64,000 bases of DNA from Lautropia sp. (GTDB lineage: Bacteria; Pseudomonadota; Gammaproteobacteria; Burkholderiales; Burkholderiaceae_E): NCBI GenBank assembly GCA_030528325.1, contig JAUMZD010000015.1, positions 1 to 64,000 on the forward strand, read 5' to 3'. Of the stretch, positions 8,416-18,389 are shown one piece after another. Every line of letters begins with the position of its first letter. Position 1 is the stretch's first letter. Under the pieces are notes generated by a model. It ran no database searches, was not told the DNA's origin, and worked only from the letters and a program-made list of their open reading frames with translations. Both the position numbers and the translations under genes were made by a program.

Positions 8416-9477
8416 TCAGGTCGATGGCGAGAGCTGCTCGGGCGCGTGCCTGGGCTGTCGATCTGCGCCGGGTCTGAAGTCGAGCGCCCACAGCGCCAGC
8501 ATCAGCACGGTCACGCACAGCCCGAAGATGCCGATGATGCCCATCAGGCCCTCGCCACCGAGTGGCATGTGATAGACGTAGAGGCCAGCGCCATATTTCG
8601 GTACCCCCTGCACCCCCATGAACAGCGCCCAGCGGAAGCCCCAGGCGGCCGCACAGACCACGAGGCCCAGCGACAGCGTACCGGCGCGCTTGTCCAGCCA
8701 CAGCGAGGGCAGGCTCCAGAGGGTTAGTGTCAGGGCGCCCAGCACGATGGATATCCAGAGGCTGATCCGCCAGACCGGGAAGTTCCGGTACAGATCCAGC
8801 GCACTGTCGAACGAGGGGGCCTTGCCGAGCAGACCGGCCAGCACCCAGCTGCCGGCGGTTGCGAGCAGCGCGAGACTCAGGCCCTGGCCCAGGCGGCCGA
8901 GCCAGCGGCGGACACCGGCTTCATCCGGCGTGGCGATCCAGCGGCTCAGGATCAGCAGGCAGCCGACCGCGGCCAGCCAGGCGGTCAGAGCCAGATTGAT
9001 GGGAGCCCAGGGGTTGTGCCAGAGCGGGCGGGAACGGACGATCGCCAGCTCCGCGCCGGTATAGAGCACGATCGTGGCGGCCGACAGGGCCAGCAGCAGC
9101 GAGACGGGCCGCAGCCAGCGTCGGGCATCGAGCCACCAGAGCACGCACAGGCCGAGCGCCAGCGTGACGAAGGCGGGCAGCAGCAGGGCGCCTACCGACA
9201 TCCAGGACCAGGGCGTGACATGGGCATAGAAGTGCCAGAAGCGGGCGGGCTGATGCAGGTCGGCCAGCAGCGCCACCGGCGCGGTGGCGGCCGTGACGGC
9301 CAGCAGCACGATGATCAGTGGCCGGGCGCGGGCAGCAGCGCTGCCCTCGGGCGCCCACAGGCTCCAGGCGCCGAGCAGTGCTGCTCCGGTCGCGATGCCG
9401 ATCAGGAAGAAATACTGTACGGCCCACGGCAGCCAGGCGGCTTCGTAGTGGGGCGTGAGCAGTTCGATGATGTCCAT
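8416..9477 (-). CDS. ttrC: Tetrathionate reductase membrane subunit C (NrfD/PsrC family)
   Basis: A 353-residue, roughly nine-helix integral membrane protein of the NrfD/PsrC quinol-oxidising type. It begins DIIELLTPHYEAAWLPWAVQ and has LADLHQPARFWHFY, which lies at the quinol-site region in this family, and VYHMPLGGEGLMG near the C-terminus. It should carry electrons from quinol to TtrB and TtrA. ATG 9477 is preferred over 9501 because AGGGG lies six bases upstream. It sits 30 bases after ttrB and 84 before ttrA. Confidence 0.85.
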   Translation of the reverse strand: MDIIELLTPHYEAAWLPWAVQYFFLIGIATGAALLGAWSLWAPEGSAAARARPLIIVLLAVTAATAPVALLADLHQPARFWHFYAHVTPWSWMSVGALLLPAFVTLALGLCVLWWLDARRWLRPVSLLLALSAATIVLYTGAELAIVRSRPLWHNPWAPINLALTAWLAAVGCLLILSRWIATPDEAGVRRWLGRLGQGLSLALLATAGSWVLAGLLGKAPSFDSALDLYRNFPVWRISLWISIVLGALTLTLWSLPSLWLDKRAGTLSLGLVVCAAAWGFRWALFMGVQGVPKYGAGLYVYHMPLGGEGLMGIIGIFGLCVTVLMLALWALDFRPGADRQPRHAPEQLSPST

Positions 9478-9507
9478 GTTGTTCCCCTGGCTCAGGTACA
9501 CGACGGG

Positions 9508-10263
9508 TCAGTGTTCGGCCACGAGCCGCACGCTGGCCTGTCCGTCGACGCCATGGACGAATTCATCGGGCAGGCCGATGTAGAAGACCCGTGGCGCCGT
9601 GTTCATCGCCGGTTTCAGCACCTTGATGTCGTCACGGTGTTCGGCCATCCGCCGGTTGATCTCGCTGTCGGGCTGGTTCAGGTCGCCGATCACGCGTGCG
9701 CCGCCGACACAGCTCTCGACACAGGCCGGCAGCAGCCCGGCTTCGAGCCGGTGCTCGCAGAAGGTGCATTTGTCGGCTGTCTGGGTGTCGTGGTTGATGA
9801 AGCGTGCATCGTAGGGGCAGGCCTGCACGCAGTAGCCGCAGCCCACACAGCGTTCGTTGTCCACGAGCACGATGCCATCGGTTCGCTGGAAGGTGGCCTG
9901 GACAGGGCAGACCGGTACGCAGGGCGGGTTGTCGCAGTGATTGCAGAGTCGGGGCAGGCTGAGCATGGCAGGCGCCTGCCCGTCGCGCCGGTCGACCTCG
10001 TACTGGAGAACCGTGGTTCGGAACTGGCCGACCGGGGGCAGGTTTTCCATCGAGCAGCTGACGGTGCAGGCCTGGCAGCCGATGCAGCGGCGCAGGTCGA
10101 CGAGCATGCCGTAGCGCTTGCCTTCGGCGCCGGGGCGGCGGGGTGGTTGCTCGGACTGGCTGAAGGACAGTGCGGCGGCCGGGGCGGACACGCTGGCGAT
10201 GGCCGCGCCGACGAGATCCTGAAGGAACGAACGCTTGGTACGACTGGGCATGGTGGTTGGCAT
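9508..10263 (-). CDS. ttrB: Tetrathionate reductase iron-sulfur subunit B
   Basis: The 251-residue product carries four ferredoxin-type cysteine clusters: CIGCQACTVSC, CNHCDNPPCVPVC, CVGCGYCVQAC and CTFCEHRL..ACVESC. This is the four-[4Fe-4S] arrangement of DmsB/TtrB electron-transfer subunits. The N-terminus MPTTMPSRTKRSFLQDLVG is basic then hydrophobic and lacks a clean RR pair, so export probably depends on co-translocation with TtrA. ATG 10263 follows GGAGA by five or six bases. It is the first gene of ttrBCA. The ttrSR two-component regulators found beside ttr genes in Salmonella are not in this window. Confidence 0.88.
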   Translation of the reverse strand: MPTTMPSRTKRSFLQDLVGAAIASVSAPAAALSFSQSEQPPRRPGAEGKRYGMLVDLRRCIGCQACTVSCSMENLPPVGQFRTTVLQYEVDRRDGQAPAMLSLPRLCNHCDNPPCVPVCPVQATFQRTDGIVLVDNERCVGCGYCVQACPYDARFINHDTQTADKCTFCEHRLEAGLLPACVESCVGGARVIGDLNQPDSEINRRMAEHRDDIKVLKPAMNTAPRVFYIGLPDEFVHGVDGQASVRLVAEH

Positions 10264-10380
10264 GCGGATCTCCGTACTGGCTGTGTGCGCTGACTGGCTG
10301 GCTTCGGCATCTGGGGCGCCCGCATCGGGAGATGACTGGCAACCCCCCGCTGCCGGAGCGTGTCCTGCAGGCGTCGATTT

Positions 10381-10400
10381 ATATCAGTAGTTTCTGATAT
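10381..10400. promoter_or_regulatory. AT-rich palindrome between divergent ttrBCA and sstT
   Basis: ATATCAG at 10381-10387 and CTGATAT at 10394-10400 form a perfect 7-bp inverted repeat with a six-base centre, inside the only AT-rich patch of the 331-base divergent gap (10264-10594). It is about 118 bases upstream of ttrB and 195 upstream of sstT. It does not match the FNR consensus TTGAT-N4-ATCAA. I see nothing else notable in this gap. Confidence 0.45.
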
Positions 10401-10594
10401 TTATATCGGAGCCGTTCCCGGGAGGCAAGCATGCCGTAGTGTTCGGCTCGGGCTTTGGCCGTGTTCGACGCCATGTTCGATGCTGGCCGATGATCAGGGG
10501 GCTGCCGGGGATGGAGCCGTCGATGGATGATGCGGAGATGAGCCGGAAGCAGGCACAATAGCTGCTTGTTTGGCTCGTGTCGAAAGGGGGGATT

Positions 10595-11830
10595 ATGGAT
10601 AGGCAAGGCGGTTCACCGTCCAGGCGTCCGGGGCTGGTGTTGCAGATCATCGTGGGTCTGGTGCTGGCAGTTGTGGTGGGGGCGATCACGCGGGAGACGG
10701 CGCTGGCGCCCTATGTGATGCCGGTGGGGCAGATCCTGGGAGATCTGTTCGTGGGGGCGCTGAAGGCGGTGGCGCCGGTGCTGGTGTTCCTGCTGGTGAT
10801 GTCGGCGGTGTCGCAGCCGCGTCAGGGGGTCAGCGGCAACATGCGTCCGATCCTGCTGATGTATCTGGCGGGCACCTTCATCGGGGCGCTGGTGGCCGTG
10901 TCGGCCAGTTTCCTGTTTCCGTCCACGCTCCAGTTGAGCGGGGTCGAGGCCATCCAGGATCCGGCGCCGGCCGACATCTGGGAGGTGTTGCGCGGCGTGC
11001 TGATGAACCTGGTCGCCAATCCGCTTCAGGCCATTGCGCAGGCCAACTACATGGGCATCCTGGCCTGGGCGGTGCTGCTGGGGATTGCCTTTCGCCACGC
11101 CGCTGAGCAGACGCGCACGATCATCCACGATGGTGCCAACGCGGTGGTCAAGGTCATCAGCTGGGTGATCCGCTTCGCGCCGGTCGGCATTTTCGGGCTG
11201 TTGCTCTCGACCATCATGTCGGAGGCAGGCTTCAAGGCGCTGGGGGACTACGTGCATCTGCTCGCGGTGCTGCTGGGGGCGATGGTGTTCATGGCCCTGG
11301 TGGTCAATCCGCTGTTCGTGTTCGTCGTGACGAAGAAGAACCCGTATCCGCTGGTGTTCACCTGCCTGCGTGAAAGTGGGGTGACGGCGTTCTTCACGCG
11401 GAGTTCGGCGGCCAACATTCCGGTGAACATGGCGCTGGCCCGCAAGCTGGGGCTGAATGAAGAGGTCTATTCGATGTCGATCCCGCTGGGCGCGACCATC
11501 AACATGTCGGGCGCAGCCATCACGATCACGATCCTGACGATGGCGGCGGTCAATACGCTGGGGCTGCCGGTGGACTTCTCGACCGCCCTGCTGCTGAGCG
11601 TGGTGGCGGCGCTGGGCGCTGCCGGCACCTCCGGGGTGGGCAGTGGTTCGCTGCTGCTGGTGCCGATGGCGTGCAGCCTGTTCAAGATCGATCACAACAT
11701 CGCGATGCAGGTGGTCGGGGTCGGTTTCGCGTTGAGCGTGCTGCAGGATTCGACCGAAACGGCGCTGAACTCGTCGACCGATGTGCTGTTCACGGCGGCG
11801 GTGGACATGGCCAGAAAGTCGGAGGGCTGA
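10595..11830 (+). CDS. sstT: Sodium:serine/threonine symporter SstT
   Basis: The 411-residue protein belongs to the dicarboxylate/amino acid:cation symporter family and should import serine and threonine with Na+. Diagnostic segments are [38 protein letters not shown], and [23 protein letters not shown]. About eight to ten membrane helices are apparent. The ATG at 10595 follows AAGGGGGG at 10584-10591; a GTG at 10577 in frame would precede that RBS. It appears monocistronic and ends in a strong terminator. Confidence 0.88.
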   Translation: MDRQGGSPSRRPGLVLQIIVGLVLAVVVGAITRETALAPYVMPVGQILGDLFVGALKAVAPVLVFLLVMSAVSQPRQGVSGNMRPILLMYLAGTFIGALVAVSASFLFPSTLQLSGVEAIQDPAPADIWEVLRGVLMNLVANPLQAIAQANYMGILAWAVLLGIAFRHAAEQTRTIIHDGANAVVKVISWVIRFAPVGIFGLLLSTIMSEAGFKALGDYVHLLAVLLGAMVFMALVVNPLFVFVVTKKNPYPLVFTCLRESGVTAFFTRSSAANIPVNMALARKLGLNEEVYSMSIPLGATINMSGAAITITILTMAAVNTLGLPVDFSTALLLSVVAALGAAGTSGVGSGSLLLVPMACSLFKIDHNIAMQVVGVGFALSVLQDSTETALNSSTDVLFTAAVDMARKSEG

Positions 11831-11849
11831 GGCCGGATCGGGACGACAG

Positions 11850-11880
11850 CCCCCGCGCCGGCGCGGGGGGCACCCTTTTT
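11850..11880 (+). terminator. Rho-independent terminator of sstT
   Basis: A perfect 20-base palindrome, CCCCCGCGCCGGCGCGGGGG, begins 20 bases past the sstT stop and is followed by CACCC and a T-run at 11876-11880. Confidence 0.8.
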
Positions 11881-12024
11881 GCATCTGCAGCATAGGGTTT
11901 TTACGGGCGCATGGCGTATTTCGTCTATTCCACTGGCATGATTTGAGTGCGCATCGTTTGTGCCATCCGCAGGAAATTTCGGCACAATTTGCGCTGTATC
12001 AGAACAAATGATGGGGAGACAGCC

Positions 12025-13527
12025 GTGGCACGACAGCCCGTTCAGATTCCATTGCTCATCGATGGCGAATTCGTCCAGTCCAAGACATCGCAGTGGCGTG
12101 ATGTGATCAACCCGGCCACGCAGGAAGTGCTGGCCCGGGTTCCCTTTGCCACCGCTGATGAGATCGAGGCGGCCATCGAGGCCGCCCGCAAGGCCTTCGT
12201 CACCTGGCGCAAGACGCCGATCGGCACGCGGGCCCGCATTTTCCTGAAGTACCAGCAGCTGATCCGCGAGAACATGAAGGCGCTGGCCGCGATGTTGACG
12301 GCCGAACAGGGCAAGACGCTGCCCGATGCCGAAGGCGACGTGTTCCGGGGGCTTGAAGTGGTCGAGCATGCGGCCAGCATCGGCAACCTGCAGCTGGGAG
12401 AGCTGGCCAACAATGTGGCCAACGGGGTCGATACCTACACGCTGTTGCAGCCGTTGGGTGTCTGCGCCGGCATCACGCCCTTCAATTTCCCGGCGATGAT
12501 TCCGCTGTGGATGTTCCCGATGGCCATCGCCACCGGCAACACCTTCGTGCTGAAGCCGTCCGAGCAGGATCCGATGGTGACGATGCGGCTCGTCGAGCTG
12601 GCCCTGGAAGCCGGCATTCCGGCGGGCGTGCTGAACGTGGTTCACGGTGGCGAGGATGCGGTCAATGCGCTGTGCGATCACCCGGTCATCAAGGCCGTCA
12701 GCTTCGTGGGTTCGACGAAGGTCGGTACCCATGTCTACAACCGCGCAAGCCTCGCCGGCAAGCGGGTGCAGTGCATGATGGGGGCCAAGAACCACGCCAT
12801 CATCATGCCGGACGCGAACAAGGAGCAGACGCTGGATGCGCTGGCGGGCGCGGCCTTCGGCGCAGCAGGCCAGCGTTGCATGGCCTTGAGCGTGGCGGTG
12901 CTGGTGGGCGAGGCCCAGCAGTGGGTGGACGATCTGGCCGAACGTGCCCGCCAGCTGAAGGTCAATGCCGGCACCGAGGCCGGTGCCGATCTGGGGCCGC
13001 TGATTTCCTGCGCCGCGCGTGAGCGGGTCGAAGGTCTGATCGCCTCGGGCGAAGAGGATGGCGCCACGCTGGTGCTGGATGGCCGCAAGCCTGCGGTACC
13101 CGGCTATGAAAAGGGTAATTTCGTCGGCCCCACCATCTTCTCGGGCGTGAAGCCGGGCATGCGGATCTACGATCAGGAGATCTTCGGGCCGGTGCTGTGC
13201 CTGGTGGCGGCCAAGGATCTGGATGAAGCCATCGCGTTCATCAATGCCAATGCCAACGGCAATGGCACGGCCATCTTCACCCGCTCGGGGGCGGCGGCGA
13301 GGCGCTTCCAGGATGACATCGATGTGGGTCAGGTCGGCATCAACGTGCCGATTCCGGTACCGGTGCCGATGTTCTCGTTCACGGGTTCGCGAGCCTCGAA
13401 ACTGGGTGATCTGGGGCCCTATGGCAAACAGGTCGTCATGTTCTACACCCAGACGAAGACGGTCACGGCGCGGTGGTTCGACGAAGGCGCCGGCACCGGC
13501 ATGAACACCACCATCAGCCTGAAATGA
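12025..13527 (+). CDS. mmsA: CoA-acylating methylmalonate-semialdehyde dehydrogenase
   Basis: The 500-residue aldehyde dehydrogenase converts methylmalonate semialdehyde plus CoA and NAD+ to propionyl-CoA at the end of valine (and thymine) breakdown. MmsA features are [20 protein letters not shown], the NAD-site [12 protein letters not shown], and the catalytic Cys in [12 protein letters not shown], where the MALS context is typical of MmsA. The GTG at 12025 is chosen for its RBS GGGGAG at 12013; upstream in-frame sequence is not family-like. It heads a four-gene valine operon. The 194 bases before it contain the sstT terminator and an AT-richer stretch that probably holds the promoter. Confidence 0.9.
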   Translation: MARQPVQIPLLIDGEFVQSKTSQWRDVINPATQEVLARVPFATADEIEAAIEAARKAFVTWRKTPIGTRARIFLKYQQLIRENMKALAAMLTAEQGKTLPDAEGDVFRGLEVVEHAASIGNLQLGELANNVANGVDTYTLLQPLGVCAGITPFNFPAMIPLWMFPMAIATGNTFVLKPSEQDPMVTMRLVELALEAGIPAGVLNVVHGGEDAVNALCDHPVIKAVSFVGSTKVGTHVYNRASLAGKRVQCMMGAKNHAIIMPDANKEQTLDALAGAAFGAAGQRCMALSVAVLVGEAQQWVDDLAERARQLKVNAGTEAGADLGPLISCAARERVEGLIASGEEDGATLVLDGRKPAVPGYEKGNFVGPTIFSGVKPGMRIYDQEIFGPVLCLVAAKDLDEAIAFINANANGNGTAIFTRSGAAARRFQDDIDVGQVGINVPIPVPVPMFSFTGSRASKLGDLGPYGKQVVMFYTQTKTVTARWFDEGAGTGMNTTISLK

Positions 13528-13667
13528 GCCAGGTTGTCAGGCGACTTGTCATCAGGTCGCTTGTCATTGCTCCACGGATGGCCTGCCGGCCGTGGCTGGC
13601 CAGGGGGAGTGTGCCTCGCCCCGGTCAGCACGCACACAGGTGGGCCTGACACAAGACAGGAGACGAC

Positions 13668-14834
13668 GTGGATTTTTCATTGAACGAAGAGCAGCGCGCC
13701 TTCATCGAGACGGCGCGTGATTTTGCCGAGGCCGAACTGGCTCCTCATGCTGCCGAATGGGATGAGAAGGGCTTCTTCCCGCGAGAGGCCATCGCCAAGG
13801 CCGGCGAACTGGGGTTTTGCGGCCTGTATGCCAGTGAGGACATCGGCGGCTTGGGGCTGCCCCGGCTGGATGCCACGCTGGTGTTCGAGGAAATGGCGGC
13901 GGTCGACCCGTCCACGACGGCCTTCATCACCATTCACAACATGGTGGCCTGGATCATCGGGCAGTGGGGGGGCGAGGCCGTCAAGGCACGCTGGGGCGAG
14001 GCTTTGACGTCGGGGACCGCATTGGGATCCTATTGCCTGACGGAGCCGGGCGCCGGTTCGGATGCCGGCTCGCTGAAGACACGGGCTGAACGGAATGGCG
14101 ATGTCTACCGGATCAACGGGGCCAAGGCCTTCATTTCCGGGGCGGGCAGCACCGATCTGCTGGTGGTGATGGCTCGAACGGGGGCGCCTGATTCGGGGGC
14201 GAAAGGTGTGACGGCCTTTGCCGTGCCGGCGGACAGCCCGGGCATCGAATATGGCAAGAAGGAGGACAAGATGGGCTGGAACAGCCAGCCCACCCGTACC
14301 ATCAGTTTCGACAACGTGGTGGTGCCGGCGGAGAATCGTCTGGCCGGCGAAGGCGAGGGCTTCAAGATCGCCATGAAGGGGCTGGACGGGGGCCGGATCA
14401 ACATCGCCACCTGTTCGGTAGGGGCTGCGCAGGGGGCCTTGAATGCGGCGCAGCGTTATCTGCATGAGCGACAGCAGTTCGGCAGGACGCTGGCGAGTTT
14501 TCAGGCGTTGCAGTTCAAGCTGGCCGACATGGCGACCGACCTGGTGGCAGCGCGCCAGATGGTTCGGCTTGCGGCCAGCAAGCTGGACAGTGGCGATCCG
14601 GATGCCACGACCTATTGCGCGATGGCCAAGCGCTTTGCCACCGATGCCGGTTTCGACGTGGTGAATCAGGGGCTGCAATTGCACGGCGGCTATGGCTACA
14701 TCCGCGAATACCCGCTGGAGCGCCTGCTGCGCGATGCCCGGGTGCACCAGATTCTGGAAGGCACGAATGAAATCATGCGCGTGATCATCGCGCGGCGCCT
14801 GTTGCAGGATGGCGCGACGGAGACGATACGATGA
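13668..14834 (+). CDS. Acyl-CoA dehydrogenase, probable isobutyryl-CoA dehydrogenase
   Basis: A 388-residue flavoprotein with the standard acyl-CoA dehydrogenase order. The FAD/substrate loop is YCLTEPGAGSDAGSL; EYPLERLLRDARVHQILEGTNEIMRV contains the likely catalytic Glu just before GTNE. Its place between mmsA and the enoyl-CoA hydratase makes isobutyryl-CoA to methacrylyl-CoA the best-supported reaction. GTG 13668 follows AGGAGA at 13658. Its stop overlaps the next start by ATGA. The 140 bases before it carry three spaced TTGTCA motifs of unknown meaning. Confidence 0.85.
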   Translation: MDFSLNEEQRAFIETARDFAEAELAPHAAEWDEKGFFPREAIAKAGELGFCGLYASEDIGGLGLPRLDATLVFEEMAAVDPSTTAFITIHNMVAWIIGQWGGEAVKARWGEALTSGTALGSYCLTEPGAGSDAGSLKTRAERNGDVYRINGAKAFISGAGSTDLLVVMARTGAPDSGAKGVTAFAVPADSPGIEYGKKEDKMGWNSQPTRTISFDNVVVPAENRLAGEGEGFKIAMKGLDGGRINIATCSVGAAQGALNAAQRYLHERQQFGRTLASFQALQFKLADMATDLVAARQMVRLAASKLDSGDPDATTYCAMAKRFATDAGFDVVNQGLQLHGGYGYIREYPLERLLRDARVHQILEGTNEIMRVIIARRLLQDGATETIR

Positions 14835-15622
14835 GCAAGGAAAAATCTCATGCAGCTTTGTTGCTGAGCCGTGAAGGCCAGACGGCCGTGGTCACGCTCG
14901 ACAATCCGCCGGCCCACACCTGGACGGCGGAGAGCCTGTCGGCGCTGACCGAACTGGTGGCCGACCTGAACGCCGATCCCGGCGTCCGGGCACTCGTGGT
15001 CACGGGGGGGGGTGAAAAATTTTTCAGTGCCGGTGCCGACCTGAAGCTCTTCGCCAGTGGCGACAAGGGCGTGGCGGCCACGATGGCTCGCCGTTTCGGT
15101 CAGGCATTCGAGGCGCTGGCAGGGTTCAACGGCGTCAGTATCGCGGCCATCAATGGTTATGCGATGGGGGGCGGTCTGGAGTGCGCGCTGTCCTGCGATC
15201 TGAGGGTGGCCGAAGAGCATGCAGTGATGGCCTTGCCCGAGGCGACGGTGGGGCTGCTGCCCTGTGCCGGGGGCACGCAGTGGCTGACCCGTGCCGTGGG
15301 TGAAAGCTGGGCCAAGCGGATGGTGCTGCTGGGTGAGCGGGTCGATGCCCAGACGGCGCTGAAGATCGGGCTGGTCGAGGAAGTGGTGCCGAAGGGTGAG
15401 GCCTTGAAGCGCGCCCTGGCCCTGGCCGAACAGGTCGTGCGCCAGAGCCCGGGTTCGGTGCGGGCCTGCAAGCAGCTGATCCACGCGGCACGTAGCGGCA
15501 CCTCGCAAGGGGGGCTGATCCTGGAGCGCGAGCTGTTCGTCGATCTGTTCGACACCGAGGACCAGCGCGAAGGCGTCAATGCCTTCCTTGAAAAACGCAA
15601 GGCCGAGTGGCGCAACGCCTGA
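14831..15622 (+). CDS. Enoyl-CoA hydratase/isomerase family protein (valine pathway)
   Basis: The 263-residue crotonase-fold enzyme has the first oxyanion-hole segment FFSAGADLKLF, the second MGGGLECALSCDLRVA near residue 115, and the acidic position ALPEATVGLLPCAGGTQ near 137. It probably hydrates methacrylyl-CoA to 3-hydroxyisobutyryl-CoA. A 3-hydroxyisobutyryl-CoA hydrolase, also a crotonase relative, would be needed next and is not a separate gene here. The length and the GLLPCAGGTQ segment favour hydratase over hydrolase. Confidence 0.82.
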   Translation: MSKEKSHAALLLSREGQTAVVTLDNPPAHTWTAESLSALTELVADLNADPGVRALVVTGGGEKFFSAGADLKLFASGDKGVAATMARRFGQAFEALAGFNGVSIAAINGYAMGGGLECALSCDLRVAEEHAVMALPEATVGLLPCAGGTQWLTRAVGESWAKRMVLLGERVDAQTALKIGLVEEVVPKGEALKRALALAEQVVRQSPGSVRACKQLIHAARSGTSQGGLILERELFVDLFDTEDQREGVNAFLEKRKAEWRNA

Positions 15623-15637
15623 AACGGTCAGGCGCTT

Positions 15638-15713
15638 GGGATACGCTGAACAAGTCCCGCGACGCGCCCTGACACGGGATGAGGCGTCCGCGTGGACTTG
15701 TTCAGCGTATCCC
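15638..15713. repeat. Family-2 repeat, full hairpin copy
   Basis: GGGATACGCTGAACAAGTCC at 15638-15657 is repeated as its exact complement at 15694-15713, with a 36-base GC-rich middle. Related left halves occur at 4983 and 41121. The hairpin lies between the hydratase and mmsB inside one operon and would be transcribed. Confidence 0.85.
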
Positions 15714-15757
15714 TTGGGCAGCCACGACACCGAAACACCATCAAGCAGGAGACAAGG

Positions 15758-16660
15758 ATGACAGACAGTCGCACGATCGCGTTCATCGGCCTGGGCAACA
15801 TGGGGGGGCCGATGGCGGCCAACCTGGTGAAGGCGGGCCATCAGGTATGTGCTTTCGACCTGTCGGCGGATGCGCTGGCAGCGGCGAAAGCGCAGGGTGT
15901 TCAGACCGCCGCGTCGGCCGAGGCGGCCGTGGAAGGCGCAGGTGTCGTGATTTCGATGCTGCCCGCCAGCCGTCATGTGGAGGGTCTGTATCTGGGTGAG
16001 CAGGGCTTGCTGGCCCGGCTGGCTGAGGGGGCACTGGTGATCGATTGCAGCACGATCGCACCGGCATCGGCGCGCAAGGTGGCCGAAGCCGCCCAGGCCC
16101 GTGGGCTGGCGATGATCGATGCGCCGGTCTCGGGCGGTACGGCTGGCGCGGCCGCCGGCACGCTGACCTTCATCGTGGGCGGCAGTGCCGAGGCGCTGGA
16201 TCGGGCCCGCCCTGTGCTGGAAGCGATGGGCAAGAACATCTTCCACATGGGCGAGGCGGGCGCCGGTCAGGTGGCCAAGCTCTGCAACAACATGGCGCTG
16301 GGCGTGATCATGGCGGCCACGGCCGAGGCGCTTGCGTTGGGTGCAGCCCATGGTCTGGATGCGAAGGCGCTGTCCGACATGATGGGCGTCAGTACCAGCC
16401 GGAGCTGGGCGACCGAGGTCTGCAATCCGTGGCCCGGCGTGCATGAGAATGCGCCAGCGGGCCGTGGCTATACCGGTGGCTTCGGCAACGACCTGATGCT
16501 GAAGGATCTGGGTCTGGCGGCCGAGGCAGCGATGAGCAGTGGTTCGTCGATTCCGCTTGGTGAACTGGCCCGCAACCTCTATTCGCTCAACAGCAAGGCG
16601 GGCCGCGGCGGGCTGGATTTTTCCAGCGTGCTGAAGCTCTTTGAATCGCAGGGCAAGTAA
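15758..16660 (+). CDS. mmsB: 3-hydroxyisobutyrate dehydrogenase
   Basis: The 300-residue beta-hydroxyacid dehydrogenase oxidises 3-hydroxyisobutyrate to methylmalonate semialdehyde, the MmsA substrate. It has the NAD site FIGLGNMGGPMAANLVKAGH, the substrate motif IDAPVSGGTAGAAAGTL near residue 120, and the catalytic Lys in GAGQVAKLCNNM near 172. ATG 15758 follows AGGAGA. It is last in the operon; 235 bases without a recognisable gene follow, containing short imperfect CTGTC/TTGCC repeats. Confidence 0.9.
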   Translation: MTDSRTIAFIGLGNMGGPMAANLVKAGHQVCAFDLSADALAAAKAQGVQTAASAEAAVEGAGVVISMLPASRHVEGLYLGEQGLLARLAEGALVIDCSTIAPASARKVAEAAQARGLAMIDAPVSGGTAGAAAGTLTFIVGGSAEALDRARPVLEAMGKNIFHMGEAGAGQVAKLCNNMALGVIMAATAEALALGAAHGLDAKALSDMMGVSTSRSWATEVCNPWPGVHENAPAGRGYTGGFGNDLMLKDLGLAAEAAMSSGSSIPLGELARNLYSLNSKAGRGGLDFSSVLKLFESQGK

Positions 16661-16895
16661 GGTGGCAGAGGTGTGAGCGCCCGATTGCCAGATTGCCCGT
16701 CTGCCTGGCCGTCTGTCGGCTCGCCTGTCCGACCGGTGCCGCGTGCAGGGGGTTGGGTGTTGCAGCGCAGTAAAGGATTTCCCGGATAGCAGGCCTTCCA
16801 GGGGTCGAGAATGTAAGAAAGGTTCAGATGTCAGGCTGCATTCGGATGGGCTTGGGGTAGGATGTCCGCTTTCATGAGCCTTGGGGATGTCCTGA

Positions 16896-18389
16896 ATGAA
16901 GCGTCGACAGTTTGCGGTATCGACATTGGGCCTGGCGGGCGGTCTGGCGGTAGCGCCTTCCTGGGTGCACGCGGGGCCGAAGGATGGCAGCCTGACGCTC
17001 GGCATGGTGCTGGAGCCACCGGGGCTCGATCCCACCACGGGCGCCGCTTCGGCCATTGCCGAAGTGGTGCTGTACAACGTCTTCGAGACCCTGACCAAGA
17101 TCGGCCCGGGCGGCAAGGTGACGCCGTTGCTGGCCGAACGCTGGTCGGTGTCGGATGACCAGAAAACCTACACCTTCCGGTTGCGGCCCGGTGTGCGCTT
17201 CCAGAACGGCAAGCCTTGTGATGCCGAGGCCGTGCGTTTCAGCCTGATGCGTGCCGGCGCCGAGGGCAGTGTGAACAAGGACAAGGCCTTCTTCGCGTCC
17301 TTTGCGTCGGTCGAGGCCCGGGATGCGCAGACCGTCGTGATCACCCTGAAGGCTCCCGAGCCGGATTTCCTGTTCATGATGGGGCAGGCCACGGCGATCA
17401 TCGTCGAGCCCGACAGCGTGGCTGCCAATGCCACGAAGCCGGTGGGTACCGGCCCCTACCAGCTGGCGCGCTGGAACCGGGGCTCTTCGCTCACGCTGTC
17501 GGCCTGGCCGGGGTTCCGTGATCCGGCGTCGATCCGCATCAAGCGGGTGAGCTTCCGCTTCATCAGCGAGCCGGCCGCTCAGGTCGCGGCCCTGCTGGCG
17601 AGGGATGTGGATGCCTTCCCGCGGGGTACCGAGCATGGTGTGGGGCGGTTCCAGAAGAATCCGGCCTATCAGGTGATGGTGTCGGGCTCGCGGGCGAAGA
17701 CGGTGCTGGCCATCAACAATGCCCGGGCGCCCCTCGATGATGTGCGTGTTCGCCGGGCGATCGCGGCGGCCATCGACCGCAAGGCGGTACTGGCTGCTGG
17801 CCAGAAGGGGTACGGCACGCCCATCGGCAGTCACTACGTGCCGGGCGCACCCGGCTATGTGGATACCACGGGCATCAACGCCCATGATCCGGACAAGGCC
17901 CGGGCGCTCCTGAAGGAGGCCGGCATCACCACGCCGCTGAAGCTGACCATCACCTTGCCGCCGCCGGCGTATGCCCGGCAGGGGGCCGAGGTCGTGATGG
18001 CGCAGCTGGCAAAGGTCGGCATCATCTGCACGGGCCGGCCCGTCGAATGGGCGCAGTGGCTGGAAGGCACCTATCGCCATCGCGACTACGACCTGACGAT
18101 CATCTCGCATGTCGAGCCGCTGGATCTGGGCAATTTCGTCAAGTCCGGCTACTACTGGGGCTACGAATCCCCGCGCTTCAAGGCGCTGTACGAGCGTATC
18201 CGTACCGAGCTGGATGAGCCGAAGCGGCTGGCGATGCTGGGTGAGGCGCAGCGGATGCTGGCCGAGGATTGCGTGCTGGCCTGGCTGTATCAGCCGCACT
18301 GGGTCACCATTGCCGACCGGAAGCTCCAGGGGCTGTGGGACGACATGCCCATCCTCTGCAACGACCTGAGCGCATTGCATTGGGGCTGA
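16896..18389 (+). CDS. Peptide/nickel-type ABC transporter substrate-binding protein (family 5)
   Basis: The 497-residue periplasmic binding protein has an N-terminal signal with adjacent arginines (MKRRQFAVSTLGLAGGLA) ending near WVHAG. The family-5 core follows: LGMVLEPPGLDPTTG, PLLAERWSVSDDQKTYTFRLR, PVGTGPYQLARW and IDRKAVL. Ligands in this family include oligopeptides, glutathione, opines and nickel, and sequence alone does not choose. GGGGA at 16883 precedes the ATG. Two permeases follow with overlapping ends; no ATPase gene is nearby. Confidence 0.82.
   Translation: MKRRQFAVSTLGLAGGLAVAPSWVHAGPKDGSLTLGMVLEPPGLDPTTGAASAIAEVVLYNVFETLTKIGPGGKVTPLLAERWSVSDDQKTYTFRLRPGVRFQNGKPCDAEAVRFSLMRAGAEGSVNKDKAFFASFASVEARDAQTVVITLKAPEPDFLFMMGQATAIIVEPDSVAANATKPVGTGPYQLARWNRGSSLTLSAWPGFRDPASIRIKRVSFRFISEPAAQVAALLARDVDAFPRGTEHGVGRFQKNPAYQVMVSGSRAKTVLAINNARAPLDDVRVRRAIAAAIDRKAVLAAGQKGYGTPIGSHYVPGAPGYVDTTGINAHDPDKARALLKEAGITTPLKLTITLPPPAYARQGAEVVMAQLAKVGIICTGRPVEWAQWLEGTYRHRDYDLTIISHVEPLDLGNFVKSGYYWGYESPRFKALYERIRTELDEPKRLAMLGEAQRMLAEDCVLAWLYQPHWVTIADRKLQGLWDDMPILCNDLSALHWG

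Noticed and set aside
10381..10400. FNR binding site upstream of ttrB
   Set aside because: The dyad ATATCAG-N6-CTGATAT differs from TTGAT-N4-ATCAA in sequence and spacing; kept only as an unassigned operator candidate.
14696..17116. An 806-codon frame antisense to the valine genes
   Set aside because: It crosses three genes with clear catalytic motifs on the other strand and shows no protein-family sequence.
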